Shown in pieces: positions 41,317 to 50,123 of a DNA stretch of 64,000 nt. Numbering within the stretch: the stretch's first letter is position 1; the number at the start of each line of letters is the position of its first letter. The position numbers were made by a program, and so were the translations under genes. The notes beneath the pieces were generated by a model. The model was given only the letters and a program-made list of their open reading frames with translations. It searched no databases and had not been told where the DNA came from. The DNA comes from Rhodovulum sp. P5 (GTDB lineage: Bacteria > Pseudomonadota > Alphaproteobacteria > Rhodobacterales > Rhodobacteraceae), in assembly GCF_002079305.1 (NCBI RefSeq), contig NZ_CP015039.1, forward strand, positions 62,001 to 126,000, given 5' to 3'.

Positions 41317-43479
41317 ATGGCAAGCGAGGTTTCAGTTCATTACCCGGCGGAGGGGATCGGCCGGATCCTCTTGCGGGGCGGTCGGGGCAACCTGTTGTCG
41401 GCCGATCTGCTGGCCGCGCTGCACGGCGCCCTGTCGCAAATGCTGGCCTCTGCCGCGCTTCGCGCCGTTCTGATCGGGGCGGAGGGGCGGAGCTTTTCCT
41501 ACGGCATCGACCCCGGCCATCCCGACAGTGTGGAAGGCGCCCGGACCTTGCGCGCGATCTGCGACCTGATCGAGACCGCAACGGTGCCCGTTGTCGCGGC
41601 GCTGCAGGGGGCGGCGATGGGGGCGGGGTTCGAACTGGCGCTGGCGGCCCATTTCCGGGTGGCACGGATCGACGCGCGGCTGGCCCTGCCGGACATCGTG
41701 CTTGGCGTGCCGCCGATGGCGGGCGCGACCCAACGGCTGCCCCGCCTGACGGACCCGGAGGCCGCGCTTGACGTGCTTCTCACCGGCCGCTCCGTGACGG
41801 CGCTGAAGGCAGAGCGGATGGGGCTTGTCGATGCCGTGGTGGATCAGGACCTCGACACTGCCGCCCTGCGCTTTGCCGAACGGCTGGTTGCGGAACGCGT
41901 TGGTCCACGCCCGACCCTTCAGCAACCCTTGCCCGATTTCGACAGCCTGCACCACGCGGTGGCGACCCGGCGGGCGATGCTTGCGGCGGCCGGGCCGGTG
42001 GAGGCGCCGGGGCGGATTCTCGATTGCGTCGATGCCGCGGCGATGCTGCCGCCCGATACGGCGATGGAGTTCGAGGCCGTCGCTTACGAGGATTGCGCGA
42101 ACAGCGCCACAGCCCGGGCCCTGCACCATGTCGCCCGTGCCGAACGCCAGATGCGGGAAGCCGCCCGAGCGCGGAGCACCGCCGCGCGTCCCCCGCGAAG
42201 GATCGGCATTTGGGGGTGGGGGCCCGAGGCCGCATCGCTTGCCGCGCTGTTTCTGAGCAGCGGCGCCCGGGTCACGATGGCTGCCCCGGATGAGACCTGC
42301 CTGGCCGCCGGTGTTGCGGCTGTCGACACGGTGCTGACCGGGCGGGCTGCAAAACTTGGCGCGGAGGCGGTCGGGCGGAACAACCCGTGGGATCGTCTGT
42401 CGGGCGTGATCGGGATGGCGGGTCTGGGCCGGTCGGTGCTGGTTGTCGAGGCCGGGGACGGGGCATGGCGAGAGCGGGAAGACGCCTATCCGGCATTGGC
42501 CGGCGCCTTGCCCGCGGGCGGCATCCTTGCGGCAACCGGGCCGTTGGCAGAACCGGACAGGCTGGCGCAGGTGATCGACGGGCGCCGCGATTTGGTATGG
42601 CTCAACAGGCCCGATCTCGGCCTGCATCCGGGGCTGTGCGAGATCGTTGGGCACAAGGGCGCCGCGCCTGACATCGTCGCCCGCATGGCTGTTCTTATGC
42701 AGGAAGTCAGCCCCACGATGCTTGTGTCCACCGGGCAAAGTACCCTTCTGTCGATCTTTGTCGCGCTTCTGGAAGCTGGCGACGCCTTGGTGGAGGAGGG
42801 CGCATCGCCCTATGACATCGACGCGGTCATGCGGGACTGGGGCTTTGCCGTTGGACCGTACGAACTGGCCGACAGGCTCGGGCTGCCCGCGCTTTTGGCG
42901 TTGCGGGCCCGGCGGCCCGAAAGCCGCGATCCGCTGAGCGCGCCGATCCTTCTGCTGGGTCAACTGGTGGCGGATGGCTGGACGGGGCGGGCTGCTGGGC
43001 GCGGCTTTTACCGCTATCACGGGCCGGACGAAACGGCCCAGCCAGATCAGGCCGTGCTGGATCTGGCGGCGTCCTCCCGTGACCTGATCGGAAAAATCCC
43101 GCAGCCGGTGTCAGCACAGACGATCCGGGCAGAGCTGCTGGCGGCGATGGTGCAGGCCGGGGCAGCGCTCTGGCGGCGCAAGGCGGTGCAGACGGTGGGC
43201 GAGATCGATCTTGCCGTGATCCACGGGTTGGGCCTGGCGAAATGGCGGGGCGGGCCGATGCAGGCCGCCGACGAAGCGGGGTTGTTGTCGATCCGCCGGA
43301 AGCTTTTGCAAATGGCCGCCCGGCGGCCAGAGGCCGAGATATGGACGCCCGACCCGCTGATTGCGGAGTTGATCAAGAACGGGCGCGGTTTTGAGGAACT
43401 GACGCGGGACGACCCGGCGCCCTTCGCGCCGTCAGCTCAGGGTGATGCCGATCACGACCATCATCAGGCCGAGTGCTGA
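41317..43479 (+). CDS. Divergent FadB/FadJ-like enoyl-CoA hydratase / 3-hydroxyacyl-CoA dehydrogenase
   Basis: A 720-residue protein with the domain order of FadJ: crotonase fold (1-190), linker, NAD-binding domain (about 290-480) and two C-terminal dehydrogenase domains. Key positions are altered. In the crotonase part the first Glu is present (Glu106, GAGFELALAA), but the second is Asp126 (LPDIVLG instead of LPE). The Rossmann motif reads GWGPEAA rather than GxGxxG. The HFFNP motif with the catalytic His of the dehydrogenase is replaced around WLNRPDLGLHPG. It may have reduced or different activity. Start ATG 41317. Confidence 0.8.
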   Translation: MASEVSVHYPAEGIGRILLRGGRGNLLSADLLAALHGALSQMLASAALRAVLIGAEGRSFSYGIDPGHPDSVEGARTLRAICDLIETATVPVVAALQGAAMGAGFELALAAHFRVARIDARLALPDIVLGVPPMAGATQRLPRLTDPEAALDVLLTGRSVTALKAERMGLVDAVVDQDLDTAALRFAERLVAERVGPRPTLQQPLPDFDSLHHAVATRRAMLAAAGPVEAPGRILDCVDAAAMLPPDTAMEFEAVAYEDCANSATARALHHVARAERQMREAARARSTAARPPRRIGIWGWGPEAASLAALFLSSGARVTMAAPDETCLAAGVAAVDTVLTGRAAKLGAEAVGRNNPWDRLSGVIGMAGLGRSVLVVEAGDGAWREREDAYPALAGALPAGGILAATGPLAEPDRLAQVIDGRRDLVWLNRPDLGLHPGLCEIVGHKGAAPDIVARMAVLMQEVSPTMLVSTGQSTLLSIFVALLEAGDALVEEGASPYDIDAVMRDWGFAVGPYELADRLGLPALLALRARRPESRDPLSAPILLLGQLVADGWTGRAAGRGFYRYHGPDETAQPDQAVLDLAASSRDLIGKIPQPVSAQTIRAELLAAMVQAGAALWRRKAVQTVGEIDLAVIHGLGLAKWRGGPMQAADEAGLLSIRRKLLQMAARRPEAEIWTPDPLIAELIKNGRGFEELTRDDPAPFAPSAQGDADHDHHQAEC

Positions 43480-43647
43480 CATCCCAAGCGCGGCCATGTT
43501 CTGCGCGACGGCGCGTTGAAGCCGTTTGCGCATCTCATCCTCGGGCAGGTCCTGCCCTCGCGCCTTGAGAATTTGCAGGATACACCAGACGAGACCGACC
43601 AACCCCGCCAGCGAAACCGCCGCGCCGACCCAGATCAGAGCTTCCAT
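43432..43647 (-). CDS. Small two-helix membrane protein
   Basis: A 71-residue protein with a TM helix near each end (LIWVGAAVSLAGLVGLVWCILQIL and NMAALGMSALGLMMVVIGITL) joined by a charged cytoplasmic loop (KARGQDLPEDEMRKRLQ). ATG 43647 follows GGGAGAACGGG. Its 3' end overlaps the convergent FadB-like gene by 48 bp. Function unknown. Confidence 0.75.
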   Translation of the reverse strand: MEALIWVGAAVSLAGLVGLVWCILQILKARGQDLPEDEMRKRLQRAVAQNMAALGMSALGLMMVVIGITLS

Positions 43648-43778
43648 CCCGTTCTCCCTTTCCTGCCGGTCATGCGCCTAGTGCAGCCGGCGCCAGCATG
43701 CAAGAGGACTTGCGAGGCCCCCGGTGCGGCGTTAGGTCAGACGCCCAAGCGATCGGTGCAGAACCACAAGGACAGCCC

Positions 43779-44039
43779 ATGGACGACGACACGCCCGCCC
43801 CCGACAGCTATCGCGTAACCGCGGACGAATTGCGCCAGTTCATCGAACGTTTCGAACGGCTGGAGGCCGAGAAGAAAGACATCGCCGACCAGCAGAAAGA
43901 GGTCATGGCCGAGGCCAAGGCCCGCGGCTACGACACCAAGGTGATGCGCAAGGTCATCGCCCTGCGCAAACGCGACCGGGACGATATCGCCGAAGAAGAG
44001 GCGATCCTTGAGATGTACAAGGAAGCCTTGGGCATGTGA
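43779..44039 (+). CDS. gapR: GapR-like DNA-binding protein (DUF2312)
   Basis: An 86-residue protein that matches the DUF2312/GapR family: TADELRQFIERFERLEAEKKDIADQQKEVMAEAKARGYDTKVMRKVIALRKRD, ending EEEAILEMYKEALG. In Caulobacter GapR is a nucleoid protein that binds overtwisted, AT-rich DNA ahead of replication and transcription. The length is standard. ATG 43779 follows AAGGAC. A short paralogue without nucleoid function is possible but unlikely given full conservation. Confidence 0.92.
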   Translation: MDDDTPAPDSYRVTADELRQFIERFERLEAEKKDIADQQKEVMAEAKARGYDTKVMRKVIALRKRDRDDIAEEEAILEMYKEALGM

Positions 44040-44107
44040 CCGGGCCCCTGTCCGGACGCGCAGGGCCGGGTCTGGACAGAATGCCGCGGATGCCGTAACC
44101 CGGCTGT

Positions 44108-45772
44108 ATGGCCGATCAAATCAGTCAGGAACAGCGTCCCCGTCTCGCGCTCCGCCGGCCGAGGCTCGACCCTTGGTCTGTCGGGGCCGTCATCATCGCG
44201 GCGCTGGTGCTGTTGCCGATCCTTTCGGTGATCTGGATCGCCTTCACGCCCGAGGAAAACGTCTGGCCGCATCTCGTGGCGACAACGCTGCCGCGCTATC
44301 TGGCCAATACCGGCGGGCTGATGGCGGGGGTCGCGCTGCTGTCTGCGGCGGTCGGGGGCGGGGCGGCGTGGCTTGTGTCCATGTACCGGTTTCCGTTCAG
44401 CCGCTGGCTGGACTGGTTGTTGCTGCTGCCGCTTGCGATCCCGGCCTATGTCGGGGCCTATGCGCTGGTCGACTTCCTGGAATATGCCGGCCCGGTGCAG
44501 ACGGGCCTGCGTGCGCTTTTCGGCTGGGACAATGCGCAGGACTACTGGTTCCCTGAAATCCGCTCTCGCGGCGCGGCGATCCTGGTGCTGTCGGCAGCCC
44601 TTTACCCCTATGTCTATCTGCTGGCGCGCACGGCGTTTCGCGAACAGTCCGGCGGCGCGTATGAGGTCGCCCGGGCCCTTGGCGCCGGTCCGCTGGCGCT
44701 GTTCTGGCGCGTTGGCCTGCCGCTGGCCCGCCCCGCCGTCGCGGCCGGTTCGGCCATCGTGATGATGGAAACGGTGAACGATTTCGGCGTGGTTGAATAT
44801 TTCGCGGTCCAGACCCTGACAACGGGCATCTTCTCGGTCTGGCTGGAGGGCGGAAACGCGGGCGGCGCGGCGCAGATCGCAACCGTGATCCTTGTGATGA
44901 TCCTGATGCTGGTGGCGCTTGAAAAGGTCAGCCGCCGGAACCTGAGATTCCACAATCCCGGCCGCAGCCACAGGCCCGTCGTCCCCGCTACCCTGACCGG
45001 TATCGGCGGTTGGGTCGCGATGCTGGCCTGCCTGCTGCCCGTTCTGATTGGCTGCGGCCTGCCCGTGGGCGTGATCCTTGGCCATGCGGTGGACAATAGC
45101 GAGGCATGGACCGATGAGGGGCTGATGCGCGCCCTTGGCAACACGCTGACCGTTGGCGGCCTGGCCGCGATTGCGACGGTGGCGGGTGGGCTGTTCCTTG
45201 TCTACGCGGTTCGGCTGACGGGCCGGACCCTGCCGAAACTGCTGCTGCCGGTCACGACGATAGGGTATGCCGCGCCGGGCGCCGTGCTCGGGGTTGGTCT
45301 GCTGTTGCCGATGGCGGCGGCCGACAATGCGCTGGCCGACGGGGTGGAGCATGCCTTCGGCATTGATATCGGGCTTTTGATGACCGGGTCGGCTTTCGCG
45401 ATCGTCTATGCGTTCTCGGTGCGGTTCTTCGCCATCTCTCTGGGGGCGGCCGATGCCGCGATGGGCCGGATCACCCCCAGCCTGCCGATGGCGGCACGGT
45501 CCTTGGGCCGGACTGCGCGCGGGACGCTGACATCGGTCTACATGCCGCTGATCCGCCCCTCTGTCGGGACGGCGCTTTTGCTGGTCTTCGTGGACTGCGT
45601 GAAGGAACTGCCCGCCACGCTGCTGTTGCGGCCGTTCAACTTCAACACGCTCGCAACGCGGGTCTATGAGCAGGCGAGCCTTGAAAACCTGGGCGATGCC
45701 GCCCCCGCCGCCCTGCTGGTCAGCGCCGTGGGGCTTGTCGCCGTCGGCTTCCTTGCCCGCGCCAATCGCTGA
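44108..45772 (+). CDS. Iron(III) ABC transporter permease (FbpB/SfuB type)
   Basis: A 554-residue protein made of two fused permease halves with about 12 helices. Each half carries an EAA-like loop for the ATPase: EVARALGAGPLALFWRVGLPLARP in the first and MAARSLGRTARGTLTSVYMPLIRP in the second. The sequence DFGVVEYFAVQTLTTGIF and VDCVKELPATLLLRPFNF are typical of Fe3+ permeases. No binding protein or ATPase gene is adjacent, so partners must lie elsewhere. It ends just before the tRNA-Thr gene. Confidence 0.88.
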   Translation: MADQISQEQRPRLALRRPRLDPWSVGAVIIAALVLLPILSVIWIAFTPEENVWPHLVATTLPRYLANTGGLMAGVALLSAAVGGGAAWLVSMYRFPFSRWLDWLLLLPLAIPAYVGAYALVDFLEYAGPVQTGLRALFGWDNAQDYWFPEIRSRGAAILVLSAALYPYVYLLARTAFREQSGGAYEVARALGAGPLALFWRVGLPLARPAVAAGSAIVMMETVNDFGVVEYFAVQTLTTGIFSVWLEGGNAGGAAQIATVILVMILMLVALEKVSRRNLRFHNPGRSHRPVVPATLTGIGGWVAMLACLLPVLIGCGLPVGVILGHAVDNSEAWTDEGLMRALGNTLTVGGLAAIATVAGGLFLVYAVRLTGRTLPKLLLPVTTIGYAAPGAVLGVGLLLPMAAADNALADGVEHAFGIDIGLLMTGSAFAIVYAFSVRFFAISLGAADAAMGRITPSLPMAARSLGRTARGTLTSVYMPLIRPSVGTALLLVFVDCVKELPATLLLRPFNFNTLATRVYEQASLENLGDAAPAALLVSAVGLVAVGFLARANR

Positions 45773-45819
45773 GCGAATATCTTGCGCTGTCAGCACAGGC
45801 CCGCTACATCAAGGCCCGT

Positions 45820-45895
45820 GCCCCTATAGCTCAGCTGGTAGAGCATCTGATTTGTAATCAGAGGGTCGGGAGTTCGAGTCTCTCTGGGGGCACCA
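45820..45895 (+). tRNA. tRNA-Thr (anticodon TGT)
   Basis: A 76-nt cloverleaf. GCCCCTA pairs with TGGGGGC, followed by A and encoded CCA; the D-arm contains AGCTCAGCTGGTAGAGC. The anticodon stem CTGAT/ATCAG has loop TTTGTAA, giving TGT. The T-arm GGGAGTTCGAGTCTCTC is canonical. No repeat of its 3' end is seen in the window, so no island is integrated here. Confidence 0.97.
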
Positions 45896-46212
45896 TAGGC
45901 AGACGCTATCCATCTGGTGTTGCTGCCAAAAGCAATCAGAGCATTTGCCCTGTGTTTCCGAATAGCCGGCTTTTTATATAGGTGGTTCTCGATCTGGACC
46001 TGCTGTGCGAGTTCTTAACGGACGCACGGGGCCCAGTTTGCGGCGGGGCATGGCCGCCACACCCTTGCAAGGCGCGACGGCTTGCACGGGGAAGCCCTGC
46101 GTCTGGCGCAGCTTTTCTATGGCATCCGTTTGTCGGTGCAGTTGTCTCTTGTGATCGCGGAAAGTTTCTGCATCCTGCCAGCGGCAAACAAGAACACCTT
46201 GGGAGGAAACAC
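45896..46212. promoter_or_regulatory. Intergenic region upstream of the second TRAP operon
   Basis: 317 bp without a convincing gene. It should hold the operon promoter. GGGAGGAAAC just before 46213 is the ribosome binding site for dctP2. No adjacent regulator gene is seen. Confidence 0.5.
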
Positions 46213-47205
46213 ATGAAACATACCGTCCTTGGCGCGGTCTCTGCCGCGGCGCTGACCCTGGCCGCATTCACCGCCGACGCCGCCGAAACCACCCTGCGCA
46301 TCACGTTGCAGCTTCCGCTGAAAAGCCATCTGGGCCAGAACCTCGCCCTCTTCAAGGAAGAGGTGGAAGCCGCGTCCAACGGTGATATCGCGGTGGAAAT
46401 CTACGACTCCGCCCAACTCTACAAGGACAAGGAAGTGCCGCAGGCGGTTGGTTCGGGCGCCATCGAGATGGGCGTTGCCTCGCTGACCCGGTATGTGGGC
46501 TACATCCCCGCTGTCGACGTGTTCTACCAACCCTTCCTGTTCGATACCGAGGAGAAGGTGCGCAAGGCCGTGGCACCCGACAGCCCGATCCGCGGGCCGA
46601 TCGATGCGGCGATTGCCGACACCGGATCGACCGTGCTGTGGTGGCAGGCCTATGGCGGTGCGGTGATGCTGTCCAATGGCGGGCCGATCAAGTCGCCCGA
46701 CGACATGAAGGGCAAGAAGGTCCGGGTGTTCTCCAAGACGCTCGGCGATTTCGTGGAGGCAACGGGCGGCGCGCCGACCATCATCTCCGGCTCTGAACAA
46801 TACCTCGCCTATCAGCGTGGGACGGTTGATATCGGCATGACCGGGGTCTCCGGTGTGCAGGCGCGCTCCCTGTGGGAGGTGATGGACACCATCACCGTGA
46901 CCAATCACGCGGATATCGAGTTCATCGTGGTCGTGAACACCGATTTCTGGAACAGCCTGCCAGAGGCGCATCGCGAGATCATCGCCGCTGCCGCCAAGTT
47001 CGCCGAGGACACCGTTCGCGACGAGATGTCGAATATCGAGGCCCGGGCCTATGCCGCGTCCGAAGAGAACGGCATGACGATCTACACCCCCACGCCCGAG
47101 GAAATCGCCGCGTGGAAAGAGGCATCGCAGCCGGTCTACGACACATTCCTTGAACGCACCGGCGACACCGGTCAGGCGATGCTTGACGCCGCCCGCGCCT
47201 TCTGA
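46213..47205 (+). CDS. dctP: TRAP transporter substrate-binding protein (second system)
   Basis: A 330-residue periplasmic binding protein. The signal peptide MKHTVLGAVSAAALTLAAFTADA is cleaved near AETT. The family core includes LYKDKEVPQAVGSGAIEMG, VFYQPFLFDTEEKV and KGKKVRVFSKTLGDFVEATGG, with the conserved Arg that binds the ligand carboxylate. ATG 46213 follows GGGAGGAAAC. With the lyase at the end of the operon, a dicarboxylate or hydroxy-acid ligand is likely. Confidence 0.92.
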   Translation: MKHTVLGAVSAAALTLAAFTADAAETTLRITLQLPLKSHLGQNLALFKEEVEAASNGDIAVEIYDSAQLYKDKEVPQAVGSGAIEMGVASLTRYVGYIPAVDVFYQPFLFDTEEKVRKAVAPDSPIRGPIDAAIADTGSTVLWWQAYGGAVMLSNGGPIKSPDDMKGKKVRVFSKTLGDFVEATGGAPTIISGSEQYLAYQRGTVDIGMTGVSGVQARSLWEVMDTITVTNHADIEFIVVVNTDFWNSLPEAHREIIAAAAKFAEDTVRDEMSNIEARAYAASEENGMTIYTPTPEEIAAWKEASQPVYDTFLERTGDTGQAMLDAARAF

Positions 47206-47263
47206 GCCACAAGGCAACCCGTCGGTTCGTCCGGCGGGTCGCCCTCCCTTCGAAAGACCACTG

Positions 47264-47761
47264 ATGCGTGTTCTGGATGCCGTGGAACTCCTCGCCGCAA
47301 GGGTTTCCGCATTGTTGCTTGTCGCGGCGGGTGTGATGCTGAGTTACGAGGTCGTGGCGCGGTATTTCTTCACGGCGCCCACGATCTGGGCCGCGGAACT
47401 CAGCCAGCTTTGCCTGATCTGGGCCTGTCCGCTGGCCGCGCCCTGGGTGTTGTCGGCGCGGCGGCATATTCGCGTGACGGCGGTGACGCATCTGTTGCCA
47501 ATGGGCCTGCGCCGGGGGCTGGAGGTTCTGGCCCTGCTGGTCATCGCGGTGTTCAGCGCGGTGGTGGTCTGGTACGGGTTCGACATCTTCCATGACAGCT
47601 TTTCCCGCGGCCGGATGACCGGCACGATGCTGGAACTGCCCGCCGCGCTGCCCGAGGGCGCCATTCCGGCCGGCTTTGCGCTGATCCTGCTGTCGGCGCT
47701 GAAAGGGGCGTGGCGGGCGCTTACCGGCCCCTTGCCCGAGGATGGGGAGCAAATGGAATGA
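47264..47761 (+). CDS. dctQ: TRAP transporter small permease (second system)
   Basis: A 165-residue DctQ protein with four helices; SYEVVARYFFTAPTIWAAELSQLCLIWACPLAAPWVL and the RRHIRVTAVTHLL turn are typical. The ATG at 47264 is weakly preceded by GAAAG. A loose hairpin lies between dctP and this gene (about 47214-47244). It overlaps dctM by four bases. Confidence 0.9.
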   Translation: MRVLDAVELLAARVSALLLVAAGVMLSYEVVARYFFTAPTIWAAELSQLCLIWACPLAAPWVLSARRHIRVTAVTHLLPMGLRRGLEVLALLVIAVFSAVVVWYGFDIFHDSFSRGRMTGTMLELPAALPEGAIPAGFALILLSALKGAWRALTGPLPEDGEQME

Positions 47762-49032
47762 CCATCGCGATCATCCTTGTTCTGCTGTTCGGGCTGCTTC
47801 TGGCCGGTATCCCCGTAGCCTTCGCGCTGGGGGCGCTGGGGCTTGGCATGCTGTGGCTGGGTGGTTTTTCACCGCTGATGGCGCCGCAGGCGATCCTGTC
47901 GACGCTGGACGGGTTCATCCTGCTGGCGGTGCCGCTGTTTCTGTTGATGTCGAACATCCTGCTGAAGGGCGGGGTGGGGCGCGATCTTTTTGCGGCCGTG
48001 CAGGCCTGGGTCGGGCATTGGCCCGGCGGCATGGCGATTGCCACGATCCTGTCCTGCGGGATCTTCGCCGCGATCTCGGGGTCGTCGGTCGCCACGGCGG
48101 CCACCATCGGCACCGTCGCCGCGCCCGAGATGATCTCTCGAGGGTATGAGAAACGCTTCGTCTATGGCCTGCTGGCGGCTGGGGGAACGCTCGGTATCCT
48201 GATCCCGCCGTCGATCCCGCTGATCATCTATGGCTTCGTGACCGAGGAATCCGTGATTGCGCTGTTCATGGCCGGGATCGGGCCGGGGCTGGCGCTGATC
48301 GCGCTATTTATCGGCTATTCGGTGGTGCACGCGAAATTCTTTGGGGGGTATCAGCCGGTCGCAAAGGCCAGCCGGGCGGAGCGTTTTTCGGCGACCTGGC
48401 GCGCCCTGCCGTCAATCGTTCTGGCGGTCGTGGTTCTGGCCGGCATCTATTCCGGGGCCTTCACGCCGACCGAGGCCGCGGCCATCGGCTTTGCCGTGGC
48501 GCTGCTGATCACCGGGGTGATCCTGCGCAGCCTGACGCTGAAGGCGCTCTGGGACGCGATCTGGGAGTCGATGGTGACGACCGTCGCCATCCTGTTGATC
48601 ATCGCGGGCGCCAAGATCTTCGGCAAGGCGATCACGCTCTATCGTATCCCGCAGGAAATTTCCTCGATCATTGCCGATACGGTCGCCACGCCCCTCGGTC
48701 TGGTGGTGCTGGTCTGTCTTGTGCTGCTGCTCATGGGCCTGGTGTTCGAGGCGCTGTCGATGATCCTGATCATGACACCGGTGCTGCTGCCCGCGGCGCT
48801 TGGCATGGGGTTTGACCCGATCTGGTTCGGCATCTTCATGGTGGTCATGGTGGAATGCGCCCTGATCACGCCGCCGGTGGGGCTGAACCTCTACGTCATC
48901 CAGTCGGTCACACGGTCCAGCCTGCTGGATGTGTCCCGCGGGACGCTGCCATTTCTGGGGCTGATGCTGGTCCTGGTGGCGCTTCTGTACCTCTGGCCCG
49001 ACCTCGCCCTCTTCATTCCGTTCAAGTTGTGA
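47758..49032 (+). CDS. dctM: TRAP transporter large permease (second system)
   Basis: A 424-residue DctM protein with about 12 helices. Marks are ISGSSVATAATIGTVAAPEM, GTLGILIPPSIPLIIYGFVTEESV, and late VECALITPPVGLNLYVIQSVT. The ATG at 47758 overlaps the dctQ stop (ATGA). It is only distantly similar to the DctM at 20628, so the two systems are not a recent duplication. Confidence 0.93.
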   Translation: MTIAIILVLLFGLLLAGIPVAFALGALGLGMLWLGGFSPLMAPQAILSTLDGFILLAVPLFLLMSNILLKGGVGRDLFAAVQAWVGHWPGGMAIATILSCGIFAAISGSSVATAATIGTVAAPEMISRGYEKRFVYGLLAAGGTLGILIPPSIPLIIYGFVTEESVIALFMAGIGPGLALIALFIGYSVVHAKFFGGYQPVAKASRAERFSATWRALPSIVLAVVVLAGIYSGAFTPTEAAAIGFAVALLITGVILRSLTLKALWDAIWESMVTTVAILLIIAGAKIFGKAITLYRIPQEISSIIADTVATPLGLVVLVCLVLLLMGLVFEALSMILIMTPVLLPAALGMGFDPIWFGIFMVVMVECALITPPVGLNLYVIQSVTRSSLLDVSRGTLPFLGLMLVLVALLYLWPDLALFIPFKL

Positions 49033-49037
49033 GTGCC

Positions 49038-49898
49038 ATGACCTCTGCCCCCGACGCCCTGCGCGCGCTTCTGGCCAAACCGGGCCTGATCACCATGCCC
49101 TGCTGTTTCGATCCGCTGTCCGCGAAGCTGATCGAACAGGCGGGGTTCCCGCTGACCTTCATGTCCGGCTTTGCCACGGCGGCTGCGCGTCTGGGGATGC
49201 CGGACACCGGCCTGATGTCCTATGCCGAGGTGGTCGATCAAGGCCGCAACATCTGCAACGCCGTGTCGATCCCGGTGATCGGCGACGGCGACACCGGCTA
49301 TGGCAACGCGATCAACGTCAAGCGCACGGTGCAGGGTTTCGCGCAGGCGGGCTTTGCCGCCGTGATGATCGAGGATCAGGTGTCGCCCAAGCGCTGCGGC
49401 CATGTTGCGGGCAAGGCGGTGGTCGACCGGGAGGAGGCGTTTGCCCGGCTCCGCGCGGCGGTGGATGCCCGCGCGGAGGGCGCCGATATCCTGATCCTCG
49501 CCCGGACCGACGCCCGGCACGAACACGGGCTGGATGAGGCGATCGCCCGCGCCGCCCGCTTTGCCGAGCTTGGCGCCGATATCCTGTTTGTGGAGGCGCC
49601 GCGGGACGACGCCGAACTGGCCCGCGTTCCGGCGGAATTGCCGAAACCCTGCATGGCCAATATCGTCGAAGGTGGCCTGACCCCCGCATTGCCCCCCGCG
49701 GAGCTGGAGGCGATGGGCTATCGCATCGCCGCCTATCCGCTGACCCTGCTGGCGGCCTCGATGAAGGCGATGGTCGACGCGCTGGCGGCGTTCCAAAACG
49801 GCACGCCCGACAGTGCCGCGCTGATGGACTTTGCCGACCTCAAGCGCCGGATCGGTTTCGATGCCTATTTCGAAGAGGAACGCCGCTATGGCCCGTAG
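49038..49898 (+). CDS. Isocitrate lyase / PEP mutase family enzyme
   Basis: A 286-residue TIM-barrel enzyme. The N-terminal LLAKPGLITMPCCFDPLSAKLIEQAGF and MSGFATAAARLGMPD are family landmarks. Metal-site residues appear in VIGDGDTGYGN and the catalytic loop reads SPKRCGHVAGK, the lyase-type KRCGH motif with its Cys. Methylisocitrate lyase, dimethylmalate lyase and oxaloacetate decarboxylase share it. It directly follows dctM (a GTG at 49029 would overlap the stop by GTGA; ATG 49038 is used), so it probably cleaves the imported acid. Confidence 0.85.
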   Translation: MTSAPDALRALLAKPGLITMPCCFDPLSAKLIEQAGFPLTFMSGFATAAARLGMPDTGLMSYAEVVDQGRNICNAVSIPVIGDGDTGYGNAINVKRTVQGFAQAGFAAVMIEDQVSPKRCGHVAGKAVVDREEAFARLRAAVDARAEGADILILARTDARHEHGLDEAIARAARFAELGADILFVEAPRDDAELARVPAELPKPCMANIVEGGLTPALPPAELEAMGYRIAAYPLTLLAASMKAMVDALAAFQNGTPDSAALMDFADLKRRIGFDAYFEEERRYGP

Positions 49899-50123
49899 GC
49901 GAAGTTGGGGCGGATTTTCCGCCTGAACGTGAAATCACCCTGAAAACGGCGGTATTTTATCCACTTTTCCGGCGACCCTATTTCAGCCCGTACCGCAAGG
50001 ACAAAATGCCCTGCGGCGGGCAGAAACGGCGATGCCGGGGGATGCCTTCCCGGACGCGCCTTTACCCTTCCTTTCGGTTTGGCCCCCAGACAATGCCGAA
50101 CCTTCCGCCGATCAGGGTGAGCT

